From Mangrovibrevibacter kandeliae (GTDB lineage Bacteria > Pseudomonadota > Alphaproteobacteria > Rhizobiales > Rhizobiaceae), in NCBI RefSeq assembly GCF_024519155.1, contig NZ_JANIFJ010000004.1:248001-312000 (forward strand): a stretch of DNA of 64,000 nucleotides. The letters run 5' to 3'. The translations under genes were made by a program, and so were the position numbers. Every line of letters begins with the position of its first letter. The stretch's first letter is position 1. Under the pieces are notes generated by a model, which made no database searches, was not told where the DNA came from, and saw nothing but the letters and a program-made list of their open reading frames with translations. Below are positions 59,602 to 64,000 of the stretch, piece after piece.

Positions 59602-61449
59602 ATGTACAGGACGATGCTGCGGGCCGCGCTCGCGACAAGCATGATGGTAGGCCTGGCGGGCGGCGCGCTCGCGGCCGACCAGAGCCTCGGTGATCTGGCC
59701 AAGGATTCAGCCAACTGGGCGATGCCCACGGGCGATTACGCCAACACGCGCTATTCCGAGCTGGACAAGATCAACAAGGACAACGTCAAGAACCTCGTGC
59801 CGGCATGGAGCTTCTCCACCGGCGTGCTGCGGGGCCACGAAGGCAATCCGCTGGTGATCGGCGACACGATGTTCGTGCACACGCCGTTCCCCAACATCGT
59901 CTACGCGCTCGACCTGAAGAACGACGGCGCGATCAAGTGGAAATACGAGCCGCGCCAGGATCCGAACGTGATTCCGGTGATGTGCTGCGACACGGTCAAC
60001 CGCGGCGTCGCCTATGCGCCGGCGCAGGGCGGCCAGCCGGCGCTCATCATCCTGCACCAGGCGGACACCACGCTGGTGGCACTGAACGCCGACAGCGGCG
60101 AGCAGGTCTGGTCGGTCCAGGACGGCGACGCGACCAAGGGCGAGACCGGCACGTCCGCGCCGATGGTGGTGGGCGACAAGGTGTTCGTCGGCAACTCGGG
60201 GGGCGAGTTCGGCGTGCGCGGCAAGCTGACCGCCTACAACCTGAAGGACGGCTCGCAGGCCTGGCGGGCCTTCTCGACGGGGCCGGACAAGGACATGCTG
60301 TTCGATCCGGAGAAGACCACCGCGCTCGGCAAGCCGGTCGGCAAGGATTCGTCGCTGAAGACCTGGGAAGGCGATCAGTGGCAGATCGGCGGCGGCACCA
60401 CCTGGGGCTGGCTGTCCTATGACCCCGAGCTGAACCTCATCTATTACGGCTCGGGCAACCCCTCGACCTGGAACCCCTCGCAGCGGCCGGGCGACAACAA
60501 GTGGTCGATGACCATCTTCGCCCGCGACGCCGACACGGGCATGGCGAAGTGGGTCTATCAGATGACCCCGCACGACGAGTGGGACTTCGACGGCGTCAAC
60601 GAGATGATGCTCGCCGACATCGACGTGGACGGCAAGCAGCGCAAGATCCTGTTCCATCCGGATCGCAACGGCTTTGCCTACACGCTCGACCGCGAGACCG
60701 GCGAGCTGCTGGTCGCCAAGAAGTACGATCCGGCGGTCAACTGGGCGACCGAAGTCGTCATGGACAAGAACTCGGACCAGTACGGCCGGCCGCAGGTGGT
60801 GGCGCAGTACTCGACCGAGCAGAACGGCGAGGACACCAACTCGACCGGCATCTGCCCGGCCGCGCTCGGCACCAAGGACCAGCAGCCGAGCGCCTACTCG
60901 CCGGACACCGGCCTGTTCTACGTGCCGACCAACCACGTCTGCATGGACTACGAGCCGTTCCGCGTCGCCTACTCGGCGGGCCAGCCCTACGTCGGCGCGA
61001 CCCTGTCGATGTATCCGGCACCGAACAGCCACGGCGGCATGGGCAACTTCATCGCCTGGGACGCCGCCAAGGGTGAGATCGTCTGGTCGCTGCCCGAGCA
61101 GTTCTCGGTGTGGTCCGGCGCGCTCGCGACCAAGGGCGGGATCGTCTTCTACGGCACGCTGGAAGGCTATCTGAAGGCCGTTGACGCCAAGACGGGCGAC
61201 GAACTCTACAAGTTCAAGACCGCCTCCGGCATCATCGGCAACGTGATGGCCTACGAGCAGGGCGGCAAGGAGTACGTCGCGGTGCTTTCGGGCGTCGGCG
61301 GCTGGGCCGGCATCGGCCTCGCGGCGGGCCTCACCGATCCGAACGCCGGTCTCGGCGCCGTCGGCGGCTATGCCTCGCTGTCGAAGTACACGGCGCTCGG
61401 CGGCCAGCTGACCGTCTTCACCGTGCCGGACCAGACGGCCTCGAAGTAA
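59602..61449 (+). CDS. xoxF: Lanthanide-dependent methanol dehydrogenase XoxF
   Basis: 615 residues with a signal peptide (cut near residue 25, A-L-A-A-D) and the eight-bladed PQQ propeller: [14 protein letters not shown], and the adjacent disulfide Cys128-Cys129 ([10 protein letters not shown]). [11 protein letters not shown] has catalytic Asp328 and, two residues on, Asp330, which marks lanthanide-type XoxF; calcium-type MxaF has Ala there. It oxidises methanol to formaldehyde or formate in the periplasm and passes electrons to XoxG. GGGAGGAAG precedes the ATG. Confidence 0.97.
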   Translation: MYRTMLRAALATSMMVGLAGGALAADQSLGDLAKDSANWAMPTGDYANTRYSELDKINKDNVKNLVPAWSFSTGVLRGHEGNPLVIGDTMFVHTPFPNIVYALDLKNDGAIKWKYEPRQDPNVIPVMCCDTVNRGVAYAPAQGGQPALIILHQADTTLVALNADSGEQVWSVQDGDATKGETGTSAPMVVGDKVFVGNSGGEFGVRGKLTAYNLKDGSQAWRAFSTGPDKDMLFDPEKTTALGKPVGKDSSLKTWEGDQWQIGGGTTWGWLSYDPELNLIYYGSGNPSTWNPSQRPGDNKWSMTIFARDADTGMAKWVYQMTPHDEWDFDGVNEMMLADIDVDGKQRKILFHPDRNGFAYTLDRETGELLVAKKYDPAVNWATEVVMDKNSDQYGRPQVVAQYSTEQNGEDTNSTGICPAALGTKDQQPSAYSPDTGLFYVPTNHVCMDYEPFRVAYSAGQPYVGATLSMYPAPNSHGGMGNFIAWDAAKGEIVWSLPEQFSVWSGALATKGGIVFYGTLEGYLKAVDAKTGDELYKFKTASGIIGNVMAYEQGGKEYVAVLSGVGGWAGIGLAAGLTDPNAGLGAVGGYASLSKYTALGGQLTVFTVPDQTASK

Positions 61450-61451
61450 CG

Positions 61452-61568
61452 GACGCTTGGTACGACCGAAGCGTCACCCGTTAAAGCGGCGATTCCCCGG
61501 GATCGCCGCTTTCCGGAGCCGACGCGAAAGACCTCCCGTCGCGCCGGCTCCGTTGCAGAGCCGGCGCG
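61452..61568 (+). other. Three hairpins in the xoxF-xoxG gap
   Basis: GACGCTT...AAGCGTC (61452-61475), AAAGCGGCGAT-8-ATCGCCGCTTT (61483-61512, perfect 11 bp, only three T after the stem) and CGCGCCGGCTC-7-GAGCCGGCGCG (61540-61568). They begin 2 nt after the xoxF stop. They probably end or protect most xoxF messages, so XoxG and XoxJ are made at lower level. Confidence 0.7.
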
Positions 61569-61622
61569 GCCTTGGGCCCCGCGATCGCCGGGTCCGACGG
61601 AATTCAGCTCAGGGCCTTTCGA

Positions 61623-62201
61623 ATGAAGACACTTCTTGTTGCGTTCGCCGGTGCGATCACGCTTCTCGGCGCAAGCCAGGGCTTCGCCCAGACCGCCCCT
61701 GCCGGACAAGCGCCGGCCACCGTCGGCCAGGTGGATGCCAGTCCCTCCTCCGACACGAAGAACTTCGGCAACGAGGCGACCGAGGGCGATCTCGGCAAAT
61801 ACACCGATCCGGAAGGCAATCCCGTCTACCACTACGGCGACGACGGCATGGCCGACTACTACACCTGGCGCGGCTACAAGAAGTACACCGCCAACTGCAT
61901 GCAGTGCCACGGGCCGGATGCGCTCGGCTCGTCCTTCGCGCCGAACCTGACCGAGGAGCTGCAGGCGCTCAGCTACTACGACTTCACCGGCATCGTGGTG
62001 AACGGCCAGCAGAACAAGTGGCATCCAAACAATTCGGTGATGCCGGCCTGGGGCGAAGACCCCAACGTGATGTGCTTCCTCGACGCGATCTACATCTACA
62101 TCCGCGGCCGGGCCGATGGCGTCACGCCGCGCGGCGAGCCGAAGCGGCCGCCGGCCAACAAGCCGGCGCAGGATGCGGAGAATTCGTGTCTCGGCTTCTG
62201 A
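61623..62201 (+). CDS. xoxG: Cytochrome c XoxG, electron acceptor of XoxF
   Basis: 192 residues with a signal peptide (cut near residue 22, G-F-A-Q-T), one haem motif C-M-Q-C-H at 92-96, and a C-terminal Met region (N-N-S-V-M-P-A-W-G) for the axial ligand. D-P-E-G-N-P-V-Y-H-Y-G-D-D-G before the haem is typical of XoxG/MxaG-like cytochromes. Its end overlaps xoxJ by 16 nt. Confidence 0.94.
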   Translation: MKTLLVAFAGAITLLGASQGFAQTAPAGQAPATVGQVDASPSSDTKNFGNEATEGDLGKYTDPEGNPVYHYGDDGMADYYTWRGYKKYTANCMQCHGPDALGSSFAPNLTEELQALSYYDFTGIVVNGQQNKWHPNNSVMPAWGEDPNVMCFLDAIYIYIRGRADGVTPRGEPKRPPANKPAQDAENSCLGF

Positions 62202-63100
62202 AGATCGCCGCAGGAGCGGGGCGCAGGCGCTCCGCTTCGCCGGTTCTCGCCGCAGCCGTGGCGGGCCTCGCCGCGCTGGTCCTGCCGGGCGCGGCTTCGG
62301 CGCAGCAGGATCGCGCCTTCGGCGGCGCGATCGAGCTTGTCGATCCCGACGTCCTTCGGGTCTGCGCCGATCCGAGCAACCTGCCGTTCTCCAACGAGGC
62401 CGGCGAGGGCTTCGAAAACAAGCTCGCCGAATTCCTCGCCCCGAAGCTCGGACGCAAGCGCGTCGAGTACACGTTCTTCCCGCAGGCCACCGGCTTCGTT
62501 CGCATGACGCTCGGCTCGCGCCGGTGCGACGTGATCATGAGCTACCCCCAGGGCGACGAGCTGGTGCAGAACACCAACGCCTATTACCGCACGGCCTATA
62601 CGCTGGTCGTGCCGAAGGGCGGGGCGCTGGACGGGGTCGAGACGATCGAGGACCCGCTGCTGAAGGACAAGCGGATCGGCGTCGTCGCCGGGACGCCGCC
62701 GGCAAGCTACATGGCCCGCGCCGGGCTGATGGCGAAGGCCAAGCCCTATCCGCTCTTGGTCGACACGCGCATCGACAATTCGGCGCGGCAGATGATCGCC
62801 GATCTCAAGGCGGGAACGATCGACGCGGCGATTCTCTGGGGGCCGATGGCCGCCTGGTACACGGCCAAGGCCGGCGGCGACTTCACGCTGACGCCGCTCG
62901 TCAAGGAGCCGCGGGGGCCGACGATGGTGTTTCGCATCACCATGGGCGTGCGGCCCTCCGACCAGGAGTGGAAGCGCACCCTGAACACGGTGATCCGCGA
63001 GAACCAGCCGGCGATCGACGCGATCCTGCTCGACTACGGAATGCCGCTTCTCGACGAGCAGGACCATCCGATCACCACGGCGGGCGGGACCTCGAAGTGA
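62186..63100 (+). CDS. xoxJ: XoxJ, periplasmic binding-protein-like partner of XoxF
   Basis: 304 residues from GTG 62186. Signal-like N-terminus (V-L-A-A-A-V-A-G-L-A-A-L-V-L-P-G-A-A-S-A), then the MoxJ/XoxJ family pattern L-R-V-C-A-D-P-S-N-L-P-F-S-N, F-F-P-Q-A-T-G-F-V-R, R-R-C-D-V-I-M and A-I-L-W-G-P. It is thought to help activate XoxF. It overlaps xoxG by 16 nt and the next gene as GTGA. Confidence 0.93.
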   Translation: MSRLLKIAAGAGRRRSASPVLAAAVAGLAALVLPGAASAQQDRAFGGAIELVDPDVLRVCADPSNLPFSNEAGEGFENKLAEFLAPKLGRKRVEYTFFPQATGFVRMTLGSRRCDVIMSYPQGDELVQNTNAYYRTAYTLVVPKGGALDGVETIEDPLLKDKRIGVVAGTPPASYMARAGLMAKAKPYPLLVDTRIDNSARQMIADLKAGTIDAAILWGPMAAWYTAKAGGDFTLTPLVKEPRGPTMVFRITMGVRPSDQEWKRTLNTVIRENQPAIDAILLDYGMPLLDEQDHPITTAGGTSK

Positions 63101-63858
63101 CGCCGGTGCCCGGTGGCGTGCTCCTGGCGATGGCGGCGGCTGTCCTCGCCGCGCCCCAGGGGCACGGGCACGGGCAGGAGCCGCAATCCGCAAGCCGGGC
63201 CGTGCGCATCGGCCTCGAACGCGTCGAAGCGGCCACCGCGGGGAGCATCGCGTCTGGCTGGATGGCTAGAGGTGCGCAAGGGTCGACGCTGGGGGCTGCT
63301 CCCAATGGTGAGCCGAGGTCGGTGCAGCCCCGCTTCGCGGATGCGTCCGAGGCCGGGGCGAATGGACCGACGCCCCCCGAGCCGCAAGGGTATCGCATGG
63401 GCGAGTACCGTGCGCCGACACCGGCGACGCTGGAGGGCGCAGAGGTCATCGACGTCACCGAGGCGGAGCGGCTATGGCGCGACAAGGGCGCGGCCTTCGT
63501 CGACGTGCTGCCGCGGGCGCCGCGGCCGAAGGACCTGCCGGCGGGAACGGTCTGGCGACCGAAGCCGCGCGACGACATTCCCGGCTCCCTTTGGCTGGTG
63601 GACACCGGGTACGGCGCGCTGCCGCCGGCGATGGAGGCCTATTTCGAGGCGGGCCTGGAAGAGGCGACCGGCGGCGACCGCTCGCGGCCGGTGGTTCTCT
63701 ATTGCCAGCGCGACTGCTGGATGAGCTGGAATGCCGGCAAGCGTGCGGTCGCACTCGGCTACACCGGCATCCGGTGGTTTCCGGGCGGCACCGACGCCTG
63801 GGGAGAGGCCGGCCTGCCACTGGAGCGGGCCGAGCCGCAGAACCGCCCGGACGAGTGA
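63097..63858 (+). CDS. PQQ-dependent catabolism-associated CXXCW-motif protein (rhodanese-like)
   Basis: 253 residues from GTG 63097, with a hydrophobic N-terminus (G-V-L-L-A-M-A-A-A-V-L-A-A) and a variable Ala/Gly/Pro-rich stretch to about 108. A rhodanese-like domain follows, with F-V-D-V-L-P-R-A-P-R-P and the motif C-Q-R-D-C-W at 203-208. Proteins with this CXXCW motif accompany PQQ alcohol dehydrogenases; function unproven. The long variable N-terminal stretch is unusual and could mean a later start. Confidence 0.88.
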   Translation: MTPVPGGVLLAMAAAVLAAPQGHGHGQEPQSASRAVRIGLERVEAATAGSIASGWMARGAQGSTLGAAPNGEPRSVQPRFADASEAGANGPTPPEPQGYRMGEYRAPTPATLEGAEVIDVTEAERLWRDKGAAFVDVLPRAPRPKDLPAGTVWRPKPRDDIPGSLWLVDTGYGALPPAMEAYFEAGLEEATGGDRSRPVVLYCQRDCWMSWNAGKRAVALGYTGIRWFPGGTDAWGEAGLPLERAEPQNRPDE

Positions 63859-64000
63859 GGCGACGGCCTTCGAGCCCTTCAGCGCCTCACGGAACCCGTT
63901 CTGGTTTTACGCGAGCGGGACCATTCCGGGAGAAGAACGGTCTAATCCCCGTGCCCAGGTGTCGACGATGTCCCTCCGAAGCTGCGGGAGATCGCTTTGC
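63859..64000. other. Right edge, no complete gene
   Basis: An ATG at 63968 opens a frame that runs off the window (M-S-L-R-S-C-G-R-S-L). No ribosome site is clear, so it may or may not be a gene start. Nothing else is visible here. Confidence 0.25.

Noticed and set aside
59328-59693. Open frame across the xoxF leader and start
   Set aside because: It runs out of frame into xoxF, has no ribosome site and reads as low-complexity; the region is better explained as promoter and leader.
59602-61449. Calcium-type methanol dehydrogenase MxaF
   Set aside because: The residue two after the catalytic Asp is Asp (W-D-F-D), the XoxF marker, and no mxaI-like small subunit gene follows.

Overview
The window is GC-rich chromosomal DNA (roughly 68-70 % GC in most genes) from an alphaproteobacterium, most likely a methylotrophic member of the Hyphomicrobiales (Rhizobiales). 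The grounds are a complete pqqABCDE cluster, a lanthanide-type methanol dehydrogenase cluster (xoxF-xoxG-xoxJ with three quinoprotein-relay accessory genes), a purU formyl-THF deformylase, and many ABC and TRAP uptake systems packed into ATGA/GTGA-overlapping operons. The genus cannot be fixed from the sequence alone.

Layout. 1-464: 3' end of a gamma-glutamyltransferase. 678-9211 (minus): eight-gene operon with an AtzG-like small protein, an amidase, a dipeptide-type ABC transporter and a prolidase-like amidohydrolase. 9696-20172 (plus): DeoR regulator, SgcQ/BtpA protein, permease, M42 (SgcX-like) peptidase, FGGY kinase, LsrB-like binding protein, ATPase, second permease, DhaK, DhaL. This has the regulator/SgcQ/permease/SgcX core of the cryptic E. 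coli sgc operon, with the PTS replaced by an ABC transporter plus kinases. 20363-21819: CYTH and CHAD proteins. 21934-23742: lepA. 23806-28895: defence block with CcdAB toxin-antitoxin, an MmeI-like single-chain restriction-modification enzyme with an AT-rich target-recognition segment, and an Mrr-like nuclease. 28896-29944: non-coding, with a large inverted repeat and a three-copy hairpin repeat. 29945-31159: divergent SDR oxidoreductase and HxlR regulator with a dyad between them. 31308-34443: TAXI-type TRAP transporter. 35072-39092: ABC transporter of the iron/2-aminoethylphosphonate class with a Pho-box-like site, which favours a phosphonate or other P substrate. 39328-41687: SulP transporter and universal stress protein. 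41837-45043: pqqABCDE. 45377-50122: DctPQM TRAP transporter, an amidase-fold protein that has lost two of three catalytic residues, and a tiny membrane protein. 50170-50615: tRNA-Phe and tRNA-Thr. 50680-55727: membrane protein, YdeP-type molybdopterin oxidoreductase and small proteins. 55839-63858: purU, a small secreted Cys protein, SoxYZ-like carrier, metallohydrolase, xoxF, xoxG, xoxJ and a CXXCW protein.

How the parts work together. PqqA-E make the PQQ cofactor for XoxF. XoxF oxidises methanol in the periplasm and passes electrons to the cytochrome XoxG; XoxJ and the relay proteins support maturation or quinone handling, and PurU could release formate from C1-tetrahydrofolate. Four of the five solute-binding-protein genes, plus pqqA and xoxF, are followed within about 2-30 nt by strong GC-rich hairpins without a T tract, ahead of the next gene of the operon. 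These are probable transcript-stabilising or attenuating elements that make the first product more abundant.

Leads for new biology: the ABC-type sgc-like operon with DhaKL, the structured leader in front of xoxF, the Pho-box ABC transporter, the degenerate amidase in the TRAP operon next to pqq, and the compositionally foreign recognition domain of the restriction enzyme. All functional statements come from reading the sequence; no database search was run.
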